In this document: piece after piece, positions 1-10,500 of the stretch
Numbering within the stretch: position 1 is the first letter of the stretch
Layout of the letters: each line of letters begins with the position of its first letter
Assembly: GCA_023653785.1 (NCBI GenBank)
Contig: JAMKCH010007166.1
Coordinates: 1 to 64,000, forward strand
Length of the DNA stretch: 64,000 nt
Direction of reading: 5' to 3'
Origin: Ophioderma brevispina
Lineage: Eukaryota > Echinodermata > Ophiuroidea > Amphilepidida > Ophiodermatidae
Position numbers and translations under genes: made by a program
The notes under the pieces: generated by a model
The model's database searches: none
What the model was told of the DNA's origin: nothing
Seen by the model: only the letters and a program-made list of their open reading frames with translations

Positions 1-135
1 TTAGCGATCGGGCCATGGACCTTTAAGACATTTCTGTAGCAAAATACAAGTTAAGAAATCTATTGAGTGTCTAATCTATATGAAATTACTATTATGACAA
101 AATATTTGGATGCCTCAAAATCTCTCGTTGCACCT
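1..135. mobile_element. TTAA-flanked MITE, partial (copy 1)
   Basis: The stretch from about base 21 to 135 matches the right half of the complete 349-bp element at 26561-26909, including the end CTCTCGTTGCACCT followed by TTAA (136-139). The left part is missing: bases 1-26 are unrelated sequence that recurs at 53507-53532. No coding potential. Confidence 0.8.
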
Positions 136-139
136 TTAA

Positions 140-1165
140 TTGATTGTTTTTGTTGCTTTTTTATACTATAAATGTAAAGTTAATGCAACAAGACTGGCTA
201 ATGAGCAAGTTGACTTCACTCAAAATAATAAACATTAAGGACTGGCATTGCATCCAGGCCTAGCAAAAGAATTAAGTGTAAGCGGGTTGTATTTAATTTC
301 GTATAGTAATTACACTGAGTAACATTTTAAGTTATCCATTTGAATTGAGGTAGCAACCCAAAAGGGTCAGTCTGACTATAACATACACCCATTTTGACTA
401 ACCTATAACTAATTGAGGTTCAGCAACTTGACTAATAATCGGACTAATTTTATTGAATAACGTTCAACGTTTATACAGCAAATCCAGCCAAATATTCCAG
501 TTTGCGGTAATTTTTAAAAAATCTAAAATTTATTAAATTAAGTAGATTTAACACAATTTTTTAAATGTGTATTGATTAAAAATTAAAATTTGTTGTAATT
601 CTTTTAAATTAAGTTCCTAAAGGTAACTTTGTTACCTTGATCCCAATATTCCATCTGTAAATATTCCAAACTATTTTGATTTGAGACCTAATACGGCGTG
701 ATTTTGTAAGCCCCCAAGAATGTAAAATTACTATTATTCGATGGGAAAGACCAAGGTGAATTTGAACTTTCTGAGAAAATGCAAGATGGTATAAATTTGG
801 CTATAGGCCTAATGTGCTATAATTATTTGAATTGGTTATTCTAGAGTAAATACATGTATAATCATTTTTGTTTCAAAATCTTATATCGGAGTTGCTGAGG
901 ATGAAAATATGCGAACCACTTTTTTCGGAGAGTGGCAATTTTAATTGGCCATAAATTAAAGGTCAAAGCTTCAATTTTCATTTTTTATTATCGGTATGTG
1001 GTTCTTACGTGACCCCAATTTACTTGTGTTATAATCCAAACAGACAATCTCAACAAACTTGTGTTAGTTTCGTGATCAAACTCCCATGGGAAGTGGTTAT
1101 CTGAGTAGGGTCCTAGGACCCCCCCCCGCACTAAAGGAAGATTTTTTAGCTTGGGCACTTGAGTG
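140..1165. other. AT-rich intergenic stretch
   Basis: No convincing exon, RNA gene or repeat was recognised. A C-run lies near 1121. The short open frames at 988-1260 and 1163-1414 lack coding character. Confidence 0.5.
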
Positions 1166-1309
1166 TTAAAGGGACACCACCGATCCTCACCCTCGACCCC
1201 ATATTTCACACCATCACACCTGAGATTTTGGTACCATTGGAAAACTTGTATTTTCCTCATTTCACCTGCAAAATATTTTGACTGTCTTCTTTTCCGTTCC
1301 GGTTATTCT

Positions 1310-2905
1310 TTTAAGAGGTGGGCTATAGAAGGTCAATGTTTCAGATCACTTCGAACACAGGCTCGTTTGATGACTTTAATCACCCTGATCCCACTTTCGA
1401 AGAAAAAAAAATAAAAAGTGCGAAAACCAGGGTGCCCCATCGAAAAATCTAAAATGGCCGCCAAATTGTCAAAAAATTTGACTTTTGACCATAACTAAAA
1501 TATTTTTTGTTCAACTTGCTTAATTTTTGTGGCAATACCCATGTTTTGGGGTATTAGGAATCATGCTATGCAACTTTCATCTCACCATAGCCTTTCGTTT
1601 TCTCGAAAATGACGTTTTTGCTTAAAATTGAGCTATGAGGGCTCTTTCCCATAAAATATGCATCCGATTGATATTAATGGTGATTTTAACATTCAAAAAG
1701 TTGAAGAGAGTTTATTATGAACGCTTGCTGAAAATTTGACTTGCGTGGTGTTTGCGGTTTTGCATCTGTAGGCTATTTAATGTCATAAAAATGCCCTCCA
1801 TTGGAACCCACACGTAAGAAAGTTCGTTGACCCCTGTGTATTCCAATGAGAGTGTTTTGTCAAATTTTAAATTGATTGCCACGGGAACAAATGGAATGTC
1901 ACACAAGAAGGTTCTATATAGATAGAGAGGCAAAACGTTACGTATTTCTAATTTAGAAATTCACCGCTCGAATGTTTTGCCGACCACAAAGAAAACCTAA
2001 GAGTACCAAACAATAGAAAGCAATGGCTGCCTCCGCTTCTTCCCAAATACGTGTGGGTTGCGCTTTGAATATCCACTAATCGGTAGTGATACAATTAATG
2101 TAGTGTTAGAGGTGGCAAGGTGTATTTTGTAATAATAGTGTACCGGGATCATTGTGTCAGATACTCTTTTTCATAATGCAAAGCGGGCAGCCCTTAGGTG
2201 AAAAAGATGTATTCATTGAGGTTGTTTACGGTAAATCAAAACGACTGATGTGTCATTTTCATTCGTTGTGTGGCCATGGGTAGGACAAAATAACCCCAAA
2301 GCACACCCAACATCCAACAAATGATATTTTGGCGGAATGGTTTTGTATCGAAATTGAATTCTGTGTGTATCACAAGCACCCAAAACTGATAAATATTTCC
2401 GTGCAATATTCAAAAATGGCTCCAGCGCCCCAGCACGGACGACTGGTTTTGAATGCGTTTCCCCCCTTGGTTTACACAGATCGATTTTTCACACAATGAC
2501 GAATCAACAATTCTGATGATGGCCTCCCTACCAGTAAATTTAAAAAACTTTTGATATTATGTACTATTTGGGGGAAAGAGACCTCGCAGTCAATTTAAGC
2601 TAAAACTGCAATATCGAGAAAAACAAAAAGCCGTGGTGAGATAGAAATTGGCCCCCCATAAAAGAATGATTCATTGCAGGCCCAAACATGGGTATTGCCA
2701 ACAAAAATTAGGTGATTAAACAAAAGCTTATCAAGTTATGGTCAAAAATAAGTTTGGCCATTTGGCGGCCATTTGGCTTTTCGTTGGGGCCACCTGCCTG
2801 GTTTTCGCATTTTATTTTTTCTTCGGAAAATGGGATAAGCATCATAAAGTCATCATTCTAGCCTGGCTTCGAAGTGATCTGAAACTATGACCATTAATTT
2901 TAAAA
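1310..2905. mobile_element. Long foldback element (inverted arms about 360-390 bp)
   Basis: The left arm (about 1310-1700) reads again as reverse complement in the right arm (about 2545-2905). Shared landmarks include TTTCAGATCACTTCGAA, AATGGCCGCCAAAT, GGCAATACCCATGTTT and CTCTTTCCC. The arms look roughly 75-80% similar by eye. TTAA occurs outside both arms (1166-1169 and 2961-2964), so the element may extend to those points. The central spacer carries the 181-bp repeat at 1910-2090. No transposase reading frame is visible, so it is non-autonomous. Confidence 0.8.
1910..2090. repeat. Interspersed 180-bp repeat, copy 1
   Basis: Runs from GGTTCTATATAGATAGAGAGG to ATCGGTAGTGAT and matches 61415-61588 over its whole length, with the same two ends. 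It contains a partial inverted pair, GGCAAAACGTTACG and ATGTTTTGCC. Because both copies start and stop at the same places in unrelated surroundings, it behaves as a discrete element. Confidence 0.8.
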
Positions 2906-2965
2906 CGGTAAACGACAAATAGTTTGTACAGTACTCCTTTTGTAAAAGTGGACCAACCCCTTAAA

Positions 2966-3080
2966 ATGCGTCCTTTTGGACATTGTGAAATCTCACACCA
3001 AAAGTGACTTTTTTGTCAATTTTTTTAAAATATTGGACCTTTTTATCAAAAAACAAGTTAATGGCAACGAAAAAGCCTGC
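2966..3080. repeat. Fragment of the G-rich 'GGGGGTGCG' repeat family
   Basis: The stretch with GACTTTTTTGTCAATTTTTTT and TTGGACCTTTTTATCAAAA matches the inside of the element at 56125-56412 in the same orientation. The G-rich ends are absent, so this is an internal fragment. Confidence 0.55.
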
Positions 3081-4374
3081 GACTTTTCCCCCTTCCGGTC
3101 CTGCTAGGGCCTGATTGTAACACCGCACATTACAGCGCCACATTAAAATGGTATCTCGAATTCAAAAGAAATTTTGGAATTAAAGTATTTGGTGATGGCC
3201 CATCCTACGAAAAAGAGACAAATATATGTCGAACCACCTTGAAGAACACATTCACTGTTAAAAATGAACTTGTAAAAACACAGGCATTTTTGACGGCAGA
3301 TGGGACTCACTACATGCAAAACGTAAAATAAACTGGAGCCCGTAAAAAATACGAAACCATTGGAGGTAACGTAAAAATAACGGCGTCCCGTAACAATATC
3401 AGTCCAAGTTATTGTGTTTTTGACTTGCTTAAACACCAATTAAGGAAGTAAAAAACGGGCTACATAATCTGACACAATTTTAACGGTTGTTAGCTATGGC
3501 ATCATACACGGTAACTTTTGTATTGGTTTACCCAGTGGTTGTAAAAAGAGTTATATTTCAGGCAAACAATGGAGAAAAAAGGCCCCCTCATAACAAAGGA
3601 AAACGTGAAAGAAATAAAAATTTAGACAGTTTCTACACTTTGTTTTATATGGCCATGTACACATTTCTAATGTCACCAATTAATAATCATCATATGCAAT
3701 AAACTAATACATTACCTTACATAGTGCGAACCTGGGGCTTAAGATACAGTCCTAAAACCTATCCACTACAACTACAGACTTTACGTGTATAGCAAATGCT
3801 AATCAAATATATATGGTGTGTGTACTACTTTTTTCAAATTAAATAAATAAATACAAAAAGGAAGAAAGAGTTTTAAAAATATTTTTTAAAATCGAAGGGA
3901 AAATAAGATTTGCATTTTTAAATGACGTGACTTTAACCCATTGTATAGGTTGTAAAACAACTTTCAATAGTTCAGATTCTTACATTAAAAACAAGTAAGT
4001 TACAAAAGAACTAATTGTCACGGAAAATATAATAAACGAGCTCGTATTTTATAAATACTACCTTTTCAAAATGTTGTAGTTATTTTGTAGCCATGTTTAT
4101 TTACATTTTTCTGCTTCCAAATTGAATTTTTGTTGATATAGGTAATTAAAGCGTGAGATTATTGAATAAAGTGGGCGTTTACCCGTCAGTTTGAAAGGTA
4201 AAGTCTGGTAAAATAGGGAACATTTTAATAGTGTATGCCATACACTAATTGTGGACATTTAAAAGTAGCAAGATTATAATTGATTTGTTTTTCTTCAGCT
4301 GCCATGGGCGTCTTTTCTGAGTTGTGAATATCTCCAACTGACAACAAGACAAGAAAATTAACATGGTATATTAA
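3081..4374. other. Region upstream of gene A
   Basis: AT-rich sequence. No TATA box, initiator or 5'UTR exon of gene A could be identified with confidence. The open frames at 3143-3439 (minus), 3487-3702 (plus) and 4225-4467 (minus) look non-coding. Confidence 0.4.
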
Positions 4375-4389
4375 ATGAACTTTTCTGCT

Positions 4390-4536
4390 ATGAAAGATGT
4401 GCGTGGTCGGAGGAAATCCCAGAAGACAGCAGATATTAAAGATGTACTGAAGGATCACCCAGCGCAATTACTTGTGAGGCGTTAGAGCAGGGCTACTGTA
4501 GTGAAAGAGGACGGGGACTCCCTGCGGACAAGACAG
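4390..4536 (+). CDS. Gene A exon 1 (start of CABIT module), contains in-frame TAG
   Basis: ATG at 4390 has G at -3; another in-frame ATG lies at 4375, just after a TAA at 4372. The frame reads MKDVRGRRKSQKTADIKDVL and then KDHPAQLLVRR. It meets TAG at 4483-4485 and continues SRATVVKEDGDSLRTRQ to the donor CAG|GTGAGA at 4537. The joined product EDGDSLRTRQ|IIRIIKW matches the expected opening of a CABIT domain. The sequence on both sides of the TAG is coding-like, so this may be a nonsense allele, a sequencing error or an early pseudogene lesion. Alternatively the exon could begin after the TAG, but the acceptor there is weak. Confidence 0.6.
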
Positions 4537-7500
4537 GTGAGAGATATATTAATCCATATTATAATAGGCTACGTATGTCGGTCCGTCTGATGTCTGTTCT
4601 GTCTCTATATGTATGTCTTTCACACTTTGCCTTGTCTCGGCGGCCCGGGATAGTAAGGTCACGAAACTTGGTGGGTGGGTAGCTGGGGCCGGGCCAGATC
4701 AAATTCGATTGGTTTGCTATCTACTGTAGATACCATTTTACCTTACCTTTTAGAGCTAGCATATTACCATTGCTGTCATTTCACCTTGTCTATAGAGAGA
4801 GCATACTACCATGAGTTATCTGATGGAAATATCATTCCCCTTATCTATTAGAGAAAGCTTATATCCGTGTGCTATCTACTGTAGATAACATATCACCTTA
4901 TCTATGTGCCAAAAAATACAACATAAACTGTATGAAAGCCTAATTATCCCTCTATCAATTCCCGTTCACTCCATCCCATTTGGATCCCTTGATACAATCA
5001 ATTACGTGAACGGGTATAAATATTCAGTTAGAACACTTTCACCTGGTCATGAGCCTGGTAACCATCAACAGCCATAATTCACCACCGATGAGCGTGTGAA
5101 TATGGTAACAACTTTAATTCATTCAGACCAGAAGCCATGTAGAAACCATTCGTTCGTGTTCTCAGCAATTTCCAATATACAAAACAATAATACAATTGTT
5201 TCCAAGTTTTCCAAGTGCTATCTACTGTAGATAACATTTCATCTTATCTATTAGAGATAGCATATTACCATGAGTTATCAGACATAGATAGTATTCATCC
5301 TATCTATTAGATAGCGATAGCTAGCATATTTCCATGTGCTATCTAAGGCCATTTGTAGACGGGGTGGGGCCTAGCCGGAGGGGGGGGGGGTGGTGGTCGG
5401 AGGGGGTGCGATGTACCCCCCGAAAGTCTATCATCCAAAAATTTCCAAAAAGGTCCACAAACTGATGTGTGCGAGCGAAGCGGGGAAAAAAATTTTTTGT
5501 TTTTAGAAAAAAATAGGGTTTTAGGTTTTTTTTGGTCCCAACAGGGCAAAATTTGGGCAAAAGGGTCCACTTTTGCCAAATTTACACCCCCTCTATTGTG
5601 AAAAGGTCCACATTTTGGTAAAAAGGTCCACTTTTGAAAAAATCCGCACCCCCCCAGAAAAAATCCTGGCTACGGGCCTATTTGTAGATGACATTTCTCA
5701 TTATACATATATGTGCTATCTACTGTAGATAGCATTTCATCTTGCCATTATATTACCATGTGCCACCTACTGTTGATAGCATCATCATCATCATCGTCGC
5801 CGTCATCATCATCTCTCTGTTGCTAGCTCATCCCCTTTTCTTCCTCTTACTTTCTCTCTCTGTTGCTGCCTCTTTTCCTATCTTTTTCCATTCTACTCTC
5901 TTTCTCCCTCTCTTTCTCCCTCCCTCCCTCGTCCCTCCATCCCTCCCTTTCTTTGTAGAATGCTAGTTTCGCTTGCTCTTGTTCTTTATCTATCGACAAA
6001 TCAAATCGGAAAAATAAAATAAGTACGCTCGTTTGAAAAGAATAAATAAAAATCGCAACCCAAATAATTGCATGCCGTGCTGGAGTATTTCTTTCATATT
6101 TTCGTTTCTTTCGTTCGTAACTAACTACATTTGACTAAATATTTTAAAGGGTGGGAAGTTACTTAGTCCATCCCTTTCATTTCTTTAAACAACTCGTGAT
6201 ATTTTGATTGTAATTCGCAGATCATTCGCATTATCAAATGGCTTACACAACAGAGAATTATCGCCAAGGATTCTAAAGGCCGCCATTTTAGTTTTCCCAT
6301 ACAATTTCCGGTACCGTTTGAAGTTTTCTCCGATAAGAAGAGAACTTGTAAGTATACGCCACACGTGTTGTTGTTTTTGTTGTTTTGTTGTGGTTGTTGT
6401 TGTTGTTGTTAAGGCTCAAGCTACTTGGACATTTGTCACATACTATATAGTCGGATTGTTTATTCCTGTCAGTAAACGCATATTGTCGATGGTAAGAATT
6501 CATTTGGACGGGATGTGTTGAGATAAAAACTAAAAAGTCGTATTAACAGGTGAAATGCTCAACTTTGTTCAACATGCAGAATATGATGCTTTAACCCATT
6601 TTACATGAACATTTTTGTATCGTATATGTAAAGGCTTCATAACAGATTCAATTTAATAGATTGTCGTAAAGTGTGAGACACTCTATCGATTCCTTTGTTT
6701 GGCGTCAATCAAAGAACGGATAGAGTGTCACGAACATCGAGGCTGGATGAAGAGATGCATTAGGCCACGTAAATAGGGCCTATTGTAGTTTGTTATGAGT
6801 GACCAAAACTCTAAGCTACTTTTTAAATGATTGGACCAAACTGTCAAATATTATTTCTGGAACAAGATGAATACATTTAAACGTATCCGATTTTCTAATA
6901 TTCCTTAGTGACGTAAAAGAACTTTCAATTGGCGAGTAATAATAACTTATTCATATCATTTTCTCATGTTGAATGCTTCAGAGTTTGTTCAAGTTTGGTG
7001 TTTGGAATTTATTCAGTGCATTTGCTTTGTAATATTTTCTTCCTGAGAAAAGGGACATTTTTTAATTATGGCCTTAATTTTATCCGGTATCGTGACATCG
7101 AATTTCTATTAGAGTGATTGAGTAAAATATACAGCCTCTCAGAACGAATGGAATTGTCGACACGCCCCAAAAACTTTTAATGAACTGACAAGAATAAAAA
7201 ATCCTACTATAGAATAAAAGCGAATTGACATTGTGAAGGTAGTTAGCTTAATTTTGGGATTTTTCTTCCAATGACATATTTCCTGATGCCTATTTGAATT
7301 TTTCCAATCAAACTAACAAAATACAGCAGTTTGTAAACTTTTTTGATTAAGGAAGATAGTGAAAACCGCGATAACGGGCAATGGGGTGTGGGTATATGAG
7401 GAACGAGTTACGTCACTCAACCCTGAAGTCAGAAAGAGAAACAAAATTCCGCATTTATAAAACACAATTTCATGTCATATTAATTCATGCCATATGCTCC

Positions 7501-10500
7501 TTCTTTATTTTTTTTCTTATAATTCCACACATAAAAGTTTCACTTCCCAGTATTGTTTAGAGCTTTGTTAAAGCAAGGCTGCCGTTCATTTCTGATACAA
7601 AAGACATAAAATACATAAAATACTAACTACTGCGCTATTCCTGATTGGGAAACTCCAACGGATATTTAACATGATTCTTTCATTTTACACAGTAATGCGG
7701 AAACGGATCAAAACACTGATGGAAATAGCTCGTGATCACAAGTTACCGAAGAAAGTACAGCTGAGAGCTACAAGTGCGAAGTCTTCCGAATACGCAATAG
7801 CGTCCGCATTTGGAAGCGAACCCTTGGAATTATTACGGATACATGAGGATATATATCTCCATGGTAACGCTGTAAATTATGGCAAGTTTCTTTATTGTTG
7901 TTTGTTTTATTTGTAAACACTCTCTAACCTTAAGGCAGGTGATTGAAGCATCAATATTCTACTTTAATGGCTGTTAATTTCTAAGCTTTGTCAAACATCA
8001 TAAAATGCTAAAATCAACATCCCGATATTCTGCTTTAAAGCAATATTAGCACATTTTTTTGAAGAGCGCCCCCAATTTTTCAAAAATTTTGAGATTTTTA
8101 CACGGTTGCATTGGTAACTGGCTAGTAAACTATACCTGTGAATGGTTAAGCTCGAAAATGTCTGTGTCACAAACGAAGGAATTTTCTACTAGAATAATTA
8201 TTATCGGGGATCCCCGCTGGAAACGACCTTCCAATGTGAAATAGCCGGGAAATAGCGCCATGTACGTGTCTACGCTCATCCATTAGTTGTTTTAATAGTT
8301 CAGGCAAGTCAAGTTTGATGTTATTTTCTCGAGGTGGCACTATTTCATCATGGACGGACATAAACGTAGCATTTCCAGCTCTGCCGTTAAGTCCAATCTG
8401 GGATCCCAATTTTAATTACAAAATAGATTATTTTGTGATAAATACGCATTTTTTAGCATTCTCGTTCGCAGGTATAGTTTCCTAGACAATTACCAACGTA
8501 ACTGTGCAAAAATATCCAGGGGGGTAGGACATGCCAACCTAACAGCAACAGCAAATTCAAAACGGCATCAACTTCCGGGTGCTAGTCTAGTCTAGTTAAG
8601 GTTGCTGTAGGTTTAGCTCCTTGTAAAATGATACCATGCATCACAAAATTTCTGCCACCTTCAGGGGGGTAGGACATGCCAACCTAACAGCAACAGCGAA
8701 TTCAAAATGGCATCAACATCCGGCGTAATTCAAGTGCTAGTCTTTTTCAAAGACTTAACGGTAAGAGGGCGCTCTTACGCATATCGAACGGTTACGCACA
8801 GACTTGACTAAACACTAGGCCTGGTCACGAATATTTAAATCTAAATGACCGTTATTGGAAATTACACTATTTTGCAGCGGGGTTAATCCACTAACCCCGA
8901 CGGATTTTGAAGTCAATAATTTTTCTTAATTTATCATGATATTACTAAGATCTTTTGAACAAAGGTTTAAAAGATGATTTTTTAATCTCACTGGGACCGA
9001 GACTGCCATAGTAAATGCACGTAGCAGTTCCCCAAATTATCGTTTGAAAATCCCCAATGCCCAAATCGAGCAGATCGTGTCCTACCCCCCTGAAAATATC
9101 AAATTTTGAAAATTGGGGGCGCTCTTCAAAAAATGTGCTAATATTGCTTTAAGGGTATCGGTCCCTATTGCCATACCTACTCTTATAGGCCTATGTCGTC
9201 CCCTGATTCCCTCCTTTCATTGCTTTAGACAAATTAAATTATTTTATTCAAGCTATTTTAATAATAATGCAAACGAGTTCGTAAAAGCGATGACGTCATT
9301 TGGTTGGACGAATCATAACACCAGACCACACCCCACAAATAAGAAAAATATTACTAACATAAAATAATTATTTTTTTTCAGGTTCAATAGACCCAACGGT
9401 TATAAACATCCCAATCCACGAAAGCCTGGAGCTAAGAGTTGGTCAGAGACTTAAAAATGGCGACCAAAGTGAATGGAATAAGCTGCTGAAAGACCTCGAT
9501 GCCGCCATTGCCAAAGAGGCAAGACATGAACCGACTCGTACAAACCAAAGTAAATATAATAGCTGTTACTGTTGATATAACTTGTGTGCATTGTTTGTCA
9601 GTTAGTTTTTTTCTTTTCGATACTATTCTCTGAGAAATCAAAGAACCAAAATGTTTCTAAAGTTTCTCTCAGGAGAACCCTAAAAGTTTTTTAGGGTACC
9701 GTAGAACAAAAAAAAAAATTTTTTGTTTGATTGATTTTTATTCAGCCACTCGGAATACATGTATAATACATGAAAGAAGACTTAAAAATTTAAAAAAATA
9801 CATCTATAAAAACAATAAATCAAATGTTAAAAATAGGGACAGTGCAGCGGTCCCAAATTGGTCGTCCGATTTTGTGGTCAAAGGATAAGTTGATCCATCA
9901 ATGCACTGAAAAGCTAGACAACATTTTAAGCATAAGTGTATTCCACATGCACAAGATATAATGATCCTTATGACACCTGAATAGCCTTTAACCTCCTCAT
10001 CTGTTACCACATGAAATGAGGCCCTTGTCCCACTTTATAAGCATATCAAATATGAACTTAATTCATCACTGCACTAGTGCACTTAAAGCCAGGCAACATT
10101 TTACCCAAAAATGATTTGGTCCTATAAAGAACCATTTTTTCGGGTCAATTTTGCAAGAACGTTTTATTGATGTTGAAAAAAGAGGTTCTTTATAGAACCT
10201 TTAAAAAGTTTTTAGAGTTCAGGGACATTTGAAGAACCAAAAAGATTCTTGATAGAACCAACACTGGTTCTGTATGTTTTAGAACCTTTTGGTTCTTTAA
10301 AGAACCTTTGAAGGGTTCCCCAGAGAGGATAACTGTAGACCCATTTTTTCTTAGAGTGTAGGTGGTTGGCTAACAACTATGACGTATATATGGAGCCTTT
10401 CGCTCAATCTTGTGCTTACTGTTGTACTTTATTACCTTCTGCGAAAAGGCCCTATACGCTGCTATAAATGAGACCCAGGGCTACGATTCTTTTTTCTCTC

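Larger units (their letters stand above)
4537..6220 (+). other. Gene A intron 1
   Basis: Bounded by GTGAGA and a TTCGCAG acceptor, both phase 0. It holds the CTATCTACTGTAGATAG minisatellite, a G-rich element inserted into it, and a CAT/TC-rich microsatellite; these are listed separately. Confidence 0.6.

Noticed and set aside
4471..4490. A tiny GT...AG intron removing the TAG in exon 1
   Set aside because: It would be only about 17 nt and its removal brings another TAG into frame.
5339..5579. Overlapping minus-strand ORFs with proline-rich ends
   Set aside because: They arise from the G-rich inverted-repeat element.
6288..6521. Poly-valine / poly-asparagine ORFs
   Set aside because: Produced by the GTT microsatellite next to gene A exon 2.
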